A DNA stretch of 22,607 bases from a virus. Shown in pieces: positions 16,084-22,607 of this stretch (positions within the stretch are counted from its first letter, which is position 1; each line of letters begins with the position of its first letter). Made by a program: the position numbers and the translations under genes. The notes below the pieces were generated by a model, which was given only the letters and a program-made list of their open reading frames with translations, ran no database searches and was not told the DNA's origin. The stretch spans positions 1 through 22,607 of IMG/VR virus record IMGVR_UViG_3300028844_005938. The stretch is one strand, 5' to 3'.

Positions 16084-16584
16084 TTAATCTTCAATGAAAA
16101 AAAACTCACCTGTCCATTCTTCATCAATTATACGAGGAGCAGTTTTTGATTGACGTGCTTGTAGAATCAAATCATTTGATTCTTTTGCGAAGTGACCATC
16201 CGCCCATGAAATTGTAACATGAGCAGGTCCTGGTTTTTGATTGGGTCCTGAATCTCTCTTTTGTAATATCTCACCATTTTCAAAGACCATTTCTGAAACT
16301 AAAAATGCTTGAATAAAATAATTCTGATAAAGTTTATTCATTTTCACTTTAACTTTTTGCCCTATATATCTTTTATATGATTCAGCAACTTTCATTTCAG
16401 GCTTGTAAGTGATTGTGATATGATAGAGAGGTTTGCCTTTTTCGTTTGTTGGATATTTTTTGAAATGAGCATATCTTTCAAAAAGTCTTTTGGATATTTG
16501 TGTTGAAGCAACAACAGCAAAATACCCATTCACTCTCTGTTCTTCATTAAGTAAAGTATTGATATCTGAGATTAGCTTATACAT
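16084..16584 (-). CDS. 2H phosphoesterase-family protein (two HxT motifs)
   Basis: This 166-residue protein has the two catalytic signatures of the 2H phosphoesterase superfamily: H55-I-T57 in LYHITITYKP and H122-V-T124 in PAHVTISWADG, 67 residues apart. The superfamily includes LigT-like RNA 2',3'-cyclic phosphodiesterases and 2'-5' ligases, viral 2'-5' oligoadenylate hydrolases, and the phage anti-CBASS nuclease Acb1 (T4 57B, about 152 residues). Length, motif spacing and the N-terminal NGYFAVVA strand are compatible with Acb1, but I cannot separate it from an RNA-processing role by eye. It lies on the opposite strand to the flanking virion genes, with its own leader and a possible late box 47 nt upstream. 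The ribosome binding site is weak (AGAG). An RNA ligase gene lies 3.5 kb away. Confidence 0.82.
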   Translation of the reverse strand: MYKLISDINTLLNEEQRVNGYFAVVASTQISKRLFERYAHFKKYPTNEKGKPLYHITITYKPEMKVAESYKRYIGQKVKVKMNKLYQNYFIQAFLVSEMVFENGEILQKRDSGPNQKPGPAHVTISWADGHFAKESNDLILQARQSKTAPRIIDEEWTGEFFFIED

Positions 16585-16604
16585 GATTCTCTGTTTTATA
16601 AATT

Positions 16605-16612
16605 GATAAATA
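16605..16612 (+). promoter_or_regulatory. Late promoter GATAAATA for the 203-residue gene
   Basis: The box lies in the divergent region between the 2H gene and the rightward gene, 49 nt before the start codon at 16662. Its AATTGATAAATA context recalls the box at 1818. Confidence 0.55.
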
Positions 16613-16631
16613 ATACAAATGAGATATCTAT

Positions 16632-16639
16632 TATTTATT
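16632..16639 (-). promoter_or_regulatory. Possible late promoter AATAAATA for the 2H gene
   Basis: The plus strand reads TATTTATT, giving AATAAATA on the minus strand, 47 nt before the start at 16584. I found no convincing TTGACA-type early promoter for this gene. Confidence 0.4.
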
Positions 16640-16661
16640 CCATCCTAAGCGCAAAGGGAAC

Positions 16662-17273
16662 ATGCATCAGAATATCAAAGAGTATAATGTAATCAATAGC
16701 ATTATCAATGGACGAAGACTTCAACCAGTCGAGAGTGTTTCTCCGGGTAAAGGTCCACAACTTCTTCTCGAGAATGAGCAATTAGAAGCTGATTCCGTAA
16801 GAAAGCAAGAAGAACTAAAAAAGAAAAAAGAAGAAACGAAAAGAGCAGAATTAGACGCAATTGAGGCTCGTAAAAAAGAATTGACTTCAGAAGATTGTCC
16901 TCACACTGATGGTCATGATCACAATGAAGATTACTGTGCGATGGTCAAATCACAACTTCAAAAATCGGGTCAAATCATTGGTATGATTCAATCAATGCTA
17001 CCGAAAGATGCTGACCTTCCTGATGAAATCAAAGAGAAAATTTCATCCGCAATGGGAAGTTTAGCAGGTGCTGCTTCTGCTATGCGTGATGCGGCATCAA
17101 AACAAGATGGTGATAAAGAAAAAGAAGACCGACCGCAGCAACAAAGTTCAGCACCTTCAGGTGAAAGAAAAATCACAGCATTTAATGTTCGCCCTGTTAG
17201 TGCTTCACCTCAAAGAATGGGTGGTTTCAGTTTCAATCCACCTAGTTCACAATCAAATTATGACTACGAATGA
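16662..17273 (+). CDS. Uncharacterised protein, probable virion component with a Cys/His cluster
   Basis: I do not recognise this 203-residue protein. A charged helix at about 34-75 (QEELKKKKEETKRAELDAIE) is followed by a compact Cys/His cluster, C79-x-H81-x3-H85-x-H87-x4-C92, that could bind a metal. A helical Ala/Met/Ser-rich segment follows, and the tail is disordered and Q/S/P-rich. LLLE at 34-37 fits the (L/I)-x-E rule for gp21 cleavage. It starts with an AAAGGG ribosome binding site under its own late-type box and heads a unit with the next three genes, so a late virion role is inferred from context only. Confidence 0.75.
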   Translation: MHQNIKEYNVINSIINGRRLQPVESVSPGKGPQLLLENEQLEADSVRKQEELKKKKEETKRAELDAIEARKKELTSEDCPHTDGHDHNEDYCAMVKSQLQKSGQIIGMIQSMLPKDADLPDEIKEKISSAMGSLAGAASAMRDAASKQDGDKEKEDRPQQQSSAPSGERKITAFNVRPVSASPQRMGGFSFNPPSSQSNYDYE

Positions 17274-17285
17274 TAGGAGATAATT

Positions 17286-17525
17286 ATGGCTGGTTCACCA
17301 AATTCTATTAACAAAAGATACGCTCAAGAAAATTGGTTTGGAAATCCGTTAGGTATTCCTGCTTACGATAACATGGTCAATGAATATGACGCTTATTGGA
17401 ATCTAGCAAACACAATGTATTATCTTGGGGAACCAGATCCGCCAATTAACGCAAATCTGGTAGCAAGACTTGAAATGACTTATGATGCGAATCGTAATAT
17501 GCTTACAATGAAAAGAGTAAAATAA
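17286..17525 (+). CDS. Small uncharacterised protein in the late virion unit
   Basis: This 79-residue protein has no motif I recognise. It is rich in N, Y and M (for example WFGNPLGIPAYDNMVNEYDA) and looks folded rather than disordered. A strong AGGAGA ribosome binding site precedes the ATG, 12 bases after the upstream gene. Its TAA stop codon directly abuts the next ATG. This tight packing between virion-type genes suggests a small structural or fibre-linked protein. Confidence 0.78.
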   Translation: MAGSPNSINKRYAQENWFGNPLGIPAYDNMVNEYDAYWNLANTMYYLGEPDPPINANLVARLEMTYDANRNMLTMKRVK

Positions 17526-19346
17526 ATGGCATACGTTTATAATCCGTTCACCTTTGGACTTGACTATACAGACCGTAGAATTCTTGCGCCGCTTGAAGCA
17601 AACATTGCAAATCTTGTTATCAAAACAAGTGCGAATGAAGTTCTTAGTAAATCAAATCAAACGAAAGTCAATAAACTACGAAACGCAAATACAGTCATAT
17701 GGCCTAAAGTTTTTGTAGACCATGAAACTCGAATTGCTACTCTTGAAAATACAGACTTCGCAGACCATGATCCAAGAATCACTGCTCTTGAAACAAGTAA
17801 CACTACACTATGGGAAGAAGTATTTGATTACCAAAAGCCAATGTTTGGTATCTATGGTAATAAAATCGAATACGTTGAAGACAAAACAACAGAGATTTCT
17901 CGAGCAGGCTTTCGAGGTCAAATCAATGTTCTTCAAAGAGATTCAAGTTACGCAACAAGACCTGAATGGATTATCTTCGAAGGTTACTTCACCGCAAATA
18001 CAAACAATGAAGTAGCAATTATCACAACAAATTTATCTGTTACTCTTGAAGATGTTTTTGACACTTGGTCAAGATTTGCCTTTGGTGATGATGGTGCTTT
18101 CCCTTACACTGCGGATAACAGTCTCACAGCATTTCAATTTAATCCATCACCAGCAAATACAATTTCTTGTTTGATCAATACTACTCATGATGTAGGATTT
18201 ATCAGCCCTGAAGCAACAGATGATTATCTTCTCGAAGTTCGTGTAGAAGTGAATGGTAATGATGAGCAAGAATGGTGGAATATTCAATACGGTAGACCGC
18301 CTGGAGACACCTCGAGTGAATTCTATGACAATGATCGAATGGGAATTGTTCTTGCTTATGCAATTGATCCTGTTGATCCATCTATTCATCGTGTAATGAG
18401 TGTAATTCGCAATCAAGATGATTCACATTTTACTTGGTTTGTTGTTATTCATGAAATTACATCAGTGGTAACTACAGTTGTAGGAACAGAACCTGGTTAT
18501 AAAAGAGATAACTGGAGTAATAAAGCATTGTTTACAGTAAGTAATCCGGCAAGACAAACTGTAGGTAATTTGACAATCAATGGCTCACATTTAGTTGAGA
18601 GAGATCCTGCGGATGTTTGGGCAGGCGCCTTAAGCAGAGCAAGTTCTGGTGGAACATCAATCAAAGTTCGTCGACAAGGAGATAACTTTAAAATTTGGAC
18701 TTCACCTTATAACAATTTCACAATTGATAACAACACATTGATTGAATTTGATTTAAACATGGCTTCATACGGACTCATTGGAGATGCTGCTCAATTAGCT
18801 TTGCCTGTGTTTGACCATATTGCTCAAGAAGGTGACATCTATGGTCTTAATCCTACTGACTCTTGGGAAGCCCGCACAACTGATGTTTCAAAGGTTCAAC
18901 CTTCAAATCGTATCGGCACACTTGATATGAGTATTCTTGAACACTTCAAAGGTCCAAAACCATACGGCTTCACCTGTTCTTCACAAACAGGAACTACATT
19001 TGATGTTGTACAAAATGAAAACTATTCAGCAACAAGAGCAGAGAATTTTGTCTTTGACCTAACAGAAGATAAAGTTTGGGTGCCTGATATGTCAACAGGA
19101 ACTTACAAACAAGCAACAACATCAAATCTTGAATCTGAATTAGGACGAGGAAGAATCATTCGTGATAAAACATCAAATGATGTATTTTATTTCAATAAAG
19201 ATTCTCAAATTGTTCCTTTGTTCCGACAAGGTACAATTGACCATCTAACAGTTCAAATGGAAACATTGATGACATTGATGGCAAACACCGCAAATCAAGT
19301 TGCGAATCTCTATGCAAATATTATTCATGGAACACAATTACAATAA
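17526..19346 (+). CDS. Fibre-like virion structural protein
   Basis: This is a 606-residue protein. The N terminus MAYVYNPFTFGLDYTD resembles the NPFTG-x-LDY start that I recall from fibre and appendage proteins of environmental T4-like phages. Residues ~65-105 have a heptad pattern (RIATLEN, then RITALETSNTTLWEEVF), suggesting a short trimeric coiled coil. The middle (~120-560) is beta-rich with many T, N, D and aromatic residues. The end (~572-602) is again helical with repeated L/M/V spacing. This pattern of anchor, stalk, beta domain and helical end fits a trimeric fibre or head/tail decoration. The substrate or receptor cannot be inferred. It is translationally coupled to the gene before it, with no gap, and to the next gene, with a 2-base gap. 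Confidence 0.8.
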   Translation: MAYVYNPFTFGLDYTDRRILAPLEANIANLVIKTSANEVLSKSNQTKVNKLRNANTVIWPKVFVDHETRIATLENTDFADHDPRITALETSNTTLWEEVFDYQKPMFGIYGNKIEYVEDKTTEISRAGFRGQINVLQRDSSYATRPEWIIFEGYFTANTNNEVAIITTNLSVTLEDVFDTWSRFAFGDDGAFPYTADNSLTAFQFNPSPANTISCLINTTHDVGFISPEATDDYLLEVRVEVNGNDEQEWWNIQYGRPPGDTSSEFYDNDRMGIVLAYAIDPVDPSIHRVMSVIRNQDDSHFTWFVVIHEITSVVTTVVGTEPGYKRDNWSNKALFTVSNPARQTVGNLTINGSHLVERDPADVWAGALSRASSGGTSIKVRRQGDNFKIWTSPYNNFTIDNNTLIEFDLNMASYGLIGDAAQLALPVFDHIAQEGDIYGLNPTDSWEARTTDVSKVQPSNRIGTLDMSILEHFKGPKPYGFTCSSQTGTTFDVVQNENYSATRAENFVFDLTEDKVWVPDMSTGTYKQATTSNLESELGRGRIIRDKTSNDVFYFNKDSQIVPLFRQGTIDHLTVQMETLMTLMANTANQVANLYANIIHGTQLQ

Positions 19347-19348
19347 TC

Positions 19349-20146
19349 ATGAAAAAAATACTTTCTCATAATTCAGAAAATCATCATTTTAATATTGAAC
19401 ATCTTTGTTCTACAGATGTTGCTGACTTTGAACAAGAGGGTAAACAGGACGGTGATATTCTGGTTTGGAATTCAGTTGAAAAACGATGGAATTTATATCA
19501 TGGACTTTTCACCAGACTCAAAGCAGCCACTCTTTTATGGTGTGACACCTTTGATGCGAATGGTATGCAATTGATCAATTATGGTGGTGCTGAAAGAGAA
19601 ATGCATGTTGAGTTCTTCAACGGTAAAGCTTACGCTGAAATCTTTGTTTCAAAAGCAAACAATGTGAATGAACCTTGGGACAATTGGATCAACGCAACTA
19701 CAAACAAAATTGAAAGTTATAATCTAGCACCACATAATGGTTTGGACTATGAAACCGCAGAAAGTTCTGTTTGTATTGCGCCTGAAGTTATAACATCTCT
19801 TCTCATCACAGCAAAAACATCCTACACTGGTGAAATCAATCCGAATGCGATTGCGACCACCAATCATCTTTCAACTGCTAATCGTGCACAATTTTTAGAT
19901 TACTTCACTGGACAAATTCCTGGGTTTGAACAACTTGACACCTTTGACCTTTATGACACACATCTAGGATATCGTGCGGGTTCCATTGAAACTGATGAAT
20001 GGTTGATCAAAGATTCGGTTGAAGGTTCAAAGATTGGAGCACCTCGCTGGGGTTATCGTTCAAGTGGTACTGAAAAAGGAGCGAGAGCCGCCAACACGAA
20101 CATCTCTGAGAATAATGTTCTCTCAATCTGGGTCACGAATTATTAG
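19349..20146 (+). CDS. Fibre-like structural protein with a D-G-D-x-L-V-W-N motif
   Basis: This is a 265-residue protein. Residues 23-52 (DVADFEQEGKQDGDILVWNS, then VEKRWNLYHG) match the linker motif common in phage fibre and appendage proteins, where a D/G turn leads to an LVWN strand and a W. The rest is T/N/D/Y-rich and probably beta-structured, with no recognised enzymatic motif. It starts two bases after the preceding fibre-like gene, with little ribosome binding site of its own, so translation is probably coupled and the products may act together. Its 3' end overlaps the 3' end of the leftward RNA ligase gene by 14 bases. Confidence 0.78.
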   Translation: MKKILSHNSENHHFNIEHLCSTDVADFEQEGKQDGDILVWNSVEKRWNLYHGLFTRLKAATLLWCDTFDANGMQLINYGGAEREMHVEFFNGKAYAEIFVSKANNVNEPWDNWINATTNKIESYNLAPHNGLDYETAESSVCIAPEVITSLLITAKTSYTGEINPNAIATTNHLSTANRAQFLDYFTGQIPGFEQLDTFDLYDTHLGYRAGSIETDEWLIKDSVEGSKIGAPRWGYRSSGTEKGARAANTNISENNVLSIWVTNY

Positions 20147-21161
20147 AGAGATTGTATTCAACCAAGAATTGACGAAGAATCATTTTATCCAACAACTCCT
20201 GCCCCTTTCTCCAATAGCTGAACAGCAACACACGATCCTTCACATGCTCTTGAACCGTCAGAGCAATCTCCTTGTCAGTCTCGTTGTTTGAGCGAATGCT
20301 CTCGAAAAGCACTCTCAGGCGCTTGGATTCGCTCACCAGTCGCTTTTCGATGGCTGCCCTATGCTCTCGCACCTGTAAAGCAAATTCTTCAGGAATATCG
20401 TTAAACCACGAATCAATGTCATCTTCAATCATTGACTGAAGAGTCATGCGATAGAAGTCCTGATTCGCAACCAATCGATGAAGAGAGAGATACCACTCTG
20501 ATTTGACTTTTGCGGTCTCTTGATTTGAAAACTGCACAACAACTCCTTCTGAGTGTTCGGGAAAATCTTGAGCATCCTCTCTCTTTTCCACAACAGTCAC
20601 AAATTTTGAGAATTCATTTCGATCGGTTTCATAGTCAATCAAACCAGTATGATTGTCAACAGTGCCAATATAGATCAGTTCTCGACGCTGACCATAGTTG
20701 ACAACAATTTGATTATGAGGATAGATGACTTCGAAGATGGGTGTGAAACTATTTTCAAGCAAATCTTGTATCATGTTCGTGAAGAACTCATCATGCTCAT
20801 GAAGCATTTCTGTGGCAACAAAGGCTTGGTTTGAAACAAATGAACCTTTTGTGGCGCAATAAACCTCTCTTTCAAACAGATAGGGAATGACAAGAGAGCC
20901 GTCCACTTTTTCATAGAAGCCAACTCCTTCCGACAATGGTGGATGAATTTGACTTGAATAGTTCATGAACTTCTTGGGACTTCTCGCAATCACATGTCCT
21001 TTGCGAGTGATCAATCCACGACAATTCAAAGTGACTTCATCCCAAACATTTTTGAATTGACACTTCTTTGTATATTGATATATTTTATAATCTGAATTCG
21101 AAGGATGCTCATTACAATAAACGAGACCCTTGTCTATGTAACTTTGAATTTGTTCAAGCAT
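20133..21161 (-). CDS. rnlA: RNA ligase 1 (T4 Rnl1/gp63-like)
   Basis: This enzyme is an ATP-dependent RNA ligase that joins 3'-OH and 5'-phosphate RNA ends through an enzyme-AMP intermediate. In T4 it repairs tRNA cut by host anticodon nucleases and also helps attach tail fibres. All nucleotidyltransferase motifs are visible: CRGLI at 47-51, motif I EKVDGSL with K85 as adenylated lysine, TKGSF at 104-108, motif III FEVIYPHNQIV at 143-153, motif IV EGVVVQF at 205-211 and motif V KVKSEWYLSLH at 218-228. The last is almost the T4 Rnl1 sequence as I remember it (KIKSDWYVSLH). It has 342 residues against 374 in T4, with a helical Rnl1-type C-terminal domain. A strong AGGAGA ribosome binding site and a near-consensus early promoter lie upstream, which contrasts with the late structural genes around it. 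Confidence 0.95.
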   Translation of the reverse strand: MLEQIQSYIDKGLVYCNEHPSNSDYKIYQYTKKCQFKNVWDEVTLNCRGLITRKGHVIARSPKKFMNYSSQIHPPLSEGVGFYEKVDGSLVIPYLFEREVYCATKGSFVSNQAFVATEMLHEHDEFFTNMIQDLLENSFTPIFEVIYPHNQIVVNYGQRRELIYIGTVDNHTGLIDYETDRNEFSKFVTVVEKREDAQDFPEHSEGVVVQFSNQETAKVKSEWYLSLHRLVANQDFYRMTLQSMIEDDIDSWFNDIPEEFALQVREHRAAIEKRLVSESKRLRVLFESIRSNNETDKEIALTVQEHVKDRVLLFSYWRKGQELLDKMILRQFLVEYNLSNNS

Positions 21162-21172
21162 TTTATCTCCTG

Positions 21173-21180
21173 TATAAATA
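21173..21180 (+). promoter_or_regulatory. Late promoter TATAAATA for the 61-residue gene
   Basis: This is an exact late consensus, 42 nt before the rightward start at 21223. It lies inside the leader of the divergent RNA ligase and just downstream of that gene's early -10 element, so early leftward and late rightward promoters are interleaved. Confidence 0.55.
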
Positions 21181-21181
21181 G

Positions 21182-21209
21182 ATCATACACGATTTCCCCA
21201 AAATGTCAA
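21182..21209 (-). promoter_or_regulatory. Sigma70-type early promoter for RNA ligase
   Basis: On the minus strand there is a perfect -35 TTGACA (21204-21209), a 16-base spacer and a -10 TATGAT (21182-21187). The flanks match the promoter at 99-127: TTTTT-x-GC before the -35 and TCGTG before the -10. It lies 20 nt upstream of the RNA ligase start codon. Confidence 0.82.
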
Positions 21210-21222
21210 GCGAAAAACGAAT

Positions 21223-21408
21223 ATGAAATACTTTGAAACCTCAATGCAATTAGCAAAAAGTTTGATTCACAACATGCCAAAGGATCAGTTTGAAACTGAA
21301 TTTGATGGCGATCCTGTTGAAGTTCTTCAGTATTGTGTCTTTGGAGTTGAGCCTAAAACAGAAGACACTCCAAAGTTAGAGTATAAAGATATAAAATATA
21401 TTGAGTGA
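21223..21408 (+). CDS. Small uncharacterised acidic protein
   Basis: This is a 61-residue protein (MKYFETSMQLAKSLIHNMPK, then a D/E-rich half ending KYIE). I recognise no family. A late promoter 42 nt upstream and an amphipathic, protein-like sequence support it. The lack of a clear ribosome binding site and the short length weaken the call. Its TGA directly abuts the stop codon of the convergent 134-residue gene. Confidence 0.6.
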   Translation: MKYFETSMQLAKSLIHNMPKDQFETEFDGDPVEVLQYCVFGVEPKTEDTPKLEYKDIKYIE

Positions 21409-21813
21409 TTATTCTCGGTGTTCGTGAAACCAACCGAGTGCGGCAAAGTCGGCTCTGATTTCATTCGAAACATAACCTTCTGAGATTGGTGTGGGAACAC
21501 CATCAACTAGAACTGTTTCTTCTCCGATATAACAATAGAAGTTCATATAGTCTTCTCCCTTTCCTCGTAAGTCAGCTACAACTCCACCAGCTTCACGAAA
21601 AGAAAAGGTCACTTCTTTTCCATCCTTTTTCCAAACATTATTACATAATGCCAAATAAAAATAATCGGCATATTTTTGCTCCTCAAGTTTGTTTGAAATC
21701 TTGACTGAATTGTACATATCAACCATAAAGTTTCTTTTAGCACCTGCTCTCAAAGAACCTTCATAGTCTGAAACATCCATTCCTGAACCCATGGGTCCAC
21801 CGTTTGACGACAT
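21409..21813 (-). CDS. Uncharacterised virion-type protein sharing the mature capsid N-terminal motif
   Basis: I do not recognise a family for this 134-residue protein. Its N terminus, SSNGGPMGSGMDVSD, closely matches the predicted mature N terminus of the gp23-like capsid protein, NPNGGPMGSSMDTSN. The rest looks folded, with beta-type segments (KEVTFSFREAGGVVADL, YMNFYCYIGEETVLVDG), and ends in WFHEHRE. The start is marked by an AGGAGA ribosome binding site that overlaps the end of the upstream gene, so the two leftward genes form an operon. The shared motif and the structural neighbour suggest a head or neck component, possibly sitting in the same binding groove as the capsid N-arm. That role is inferred. 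Confidence 0.82.
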   Translation of the reverse strand: MSSNGGPMGSGMDVSDYEGSLRAGAKRNFMVDMYNSVKISNKLEEQKYADYFYLALCNNVWKKDGKEVTFSFREAGGVVADLRGKGEDYMNFYCYIGEETVLVDGVPTPISEGYVSNEIRADFAALGWFHEHRE

Positions 21814-21821
21814 AATATCTC

Positions 21822-22607
21822 CTAACCTATGACGAACGATAGCGGCTCGTAATAAAAATTTTGAAGTTCTTCTCTCATTTTATCCATCTCAGCTTGTGCT
21901 TCTTGTTTCATGACATCACCATTGAGTTGAACACCACCAGGAAGCGCAAGTGTCCCAAATTTTGAAATATTTTGTCCAAACTGATATTTGACCTTCTGGA
22001 GAAAAAATTCCTTCAACCAGCGATCCGAGTAAATTCCCTTAGCCTCCTCCGGGTCAAGTAATTTGTGGCACTCTAAGATCACAAAGTCACCTTCTCTCAT
22101 ATCAGGACGACCAGTTGTATTTCCTGTAAGTTCTGATTCGAATTGAATGTTGAAATTCTCTTGGTCAGTTGGATTATCATTTTCATTCAACACTTCACCA
22201 TCTGGTGTTTCTGTGAGAATGTTTGATTCTGTATATTCTTTCGGACCCCAATTACAATCTATAAATAGTTTATTACTATAACGTTTATATCTTATATCAT
22301 GTTTTGTATTTAAAAGCAAGTCAATTGTAGTAGCATATTGGCGAAACATTACATAGCTGGTCAAATCAATCGGCGCAAATCCCCCGTTGCCGAAGCCACC
22401 AGAACTCATCATTTGATAAAAGATATCAAATGGTAATTGAGAAAATGAATCATCCAAGCGGCCCATGAACAAATAAGATGCTGGTATTAGTTTTGTAATT
22501 CCAATAATGCGACTACCATCAATTGGTATCCATTGATTATAAATATCCTCTGCAGTAATTTGATAACGCAGGTAGGTTCTCTCATTTGCTTCTAAATTAA
22601 ATTCTTG
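21822..22607 (-). CDS. Virion structural protein of marine T4-like phages, 5' end outside the window
   Basis: The frame stays open to the window edge, so the true start lies beyond 22607. At least 261 residues are visible. In-window ATG/TTG codons near 22466-22472 are internal. Recognisable blocks in order are ITAEDIYNQWIPIDGSRIIG, FDIFYQMM, ATTIDLLLNTKHDIRYKRYS, KLFIDCNW, EGDFVILECHKLLDPEEA, the SDRWLKEFFLQKVKYQFGQN block, ISKFGTLALPGGVQLNGD and a C terminus ending EPLSFVIG. I recall this architecture (YNRWIPL, LYIDxxW, V-x-EC, KYQWGxNLSKF, LPGGVxLNG, PLxFxxG) from an uncharacterised structural protein of marine T4-like phages, probably neck or tail associated. The exact role is unknown to me. 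Confidence 0.85.
   Translation of the reverse strand, partial: QEFNLEANERTYLRYQITAEDIYNQWIPIDGSRIIGITKLIPASYLFMGRLDDSFSQLPFDIFYQMMSSGGFGNGGFAPIDLTSYVMFRQYATTIDLLLNTKHDIRYKRYSNKLFIDCNWGPKEYTESNILTETPDGEVLNENDNPTDQENFNIQFESELTGNTTGRPDMREGDFVILECHKLLDPEEAKGIYSDRWLKEFFLQKVKYQFGQNISKFGTLALPGGVQLNGDVMKQEAQAEMDKMREELQNFYYEPLSFVIG

Noticed and set aside
22260-22267. TATAAATA on the plus strand inside the leftward virion gene; a second copy at 22538-22545
   Set aside because: Both are antisense inside conserved coding sequence (the first covers codons of LFID) with no rightward gene downstream. Several such 8-mers are expected by chance in AT-rich DNA.
22466-22472. Start codon of the last leftward gene at TTG/ATG near 22470
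   Set aside because: The frame continues upstream with conserved-looking sequence to the window edge and there is no ribosome binding site here, so these codons are internal.

Overview
This window is part of the genome of a lytic, contractile-tailed phage of the T4-like supergroup. The evidence is a colinear late block in the classical T4 order: large terminase (17), tail sheath (18), tail tube (19), portal (20), core protein (67), prohead protease (21), scaffold (22) and major capsid protein (23). The DNA is AT-rich and densely coded, with strong AGGAG-type ribosome binding sites. No gap without a gene exceeds 300 bases, and I see no tRNA, IS element, CRISPR array, intron or lysogeny gene. 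The host cannot be named. The fibre-like and neck-region proteins look most like those I remember from marine/environmental T4-like phages, which is an impression only.

Layout. 1-29: the first codons of a leftward gene running off the edge. 30-139: a divergent control region with a sigma70-type early promoter and a late promoter for that gene. 140-5125: terminase, an enlarged sheath and an enlarged tube protein, closed by a hairpin terminator at 5150-5180. 5247-16009: portal, gp67, a giant uncharacterised 1,662-1,673-residue protein where T4 has the small core protein gp68, then protease, scaffold and capsid protein, closed by a second terminator. 16084-16584: a leftward 2H phosphoesterase-family gene. 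16662-20146: four rightward genes of probable virion function, two of them fibre-like. 20133-21161: a leftward T4 Rnl1-type RNA ligase with its own strong early promoter. 21223-21408: a small rightward unknown. 21409-22607: two leftward virion-type genes, the second truncated by the window edge.

How it works together. Terminase packages DNA through the portal into a prohead built by gp23 around a gp22/gp67 core, probably joined by the giant protein. The gp21 protease then digests the core and trims gp23 after a predicted L-S-E site at residue 59. Late genes follow NATAAATA boxes, usually 40-49 nt before the start codon. The RNA ligase and the left-edge gene follow near-consensus host-type promoters sharing one extended layout. 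The ligase and the 2H enzyme look like host-takeover or counter-defence functions set among the structural genes.

Most worth following up: the giant protein in the gp68 slot; a motif shared by the predicted mature capsid N terminus and a 134-residue protein; the 2H enzyme, which may be an Acb1-like anti-CBASS nuclease or an RNA-repair enzyme; and the serine in place of glycine in the terminase P-loop.
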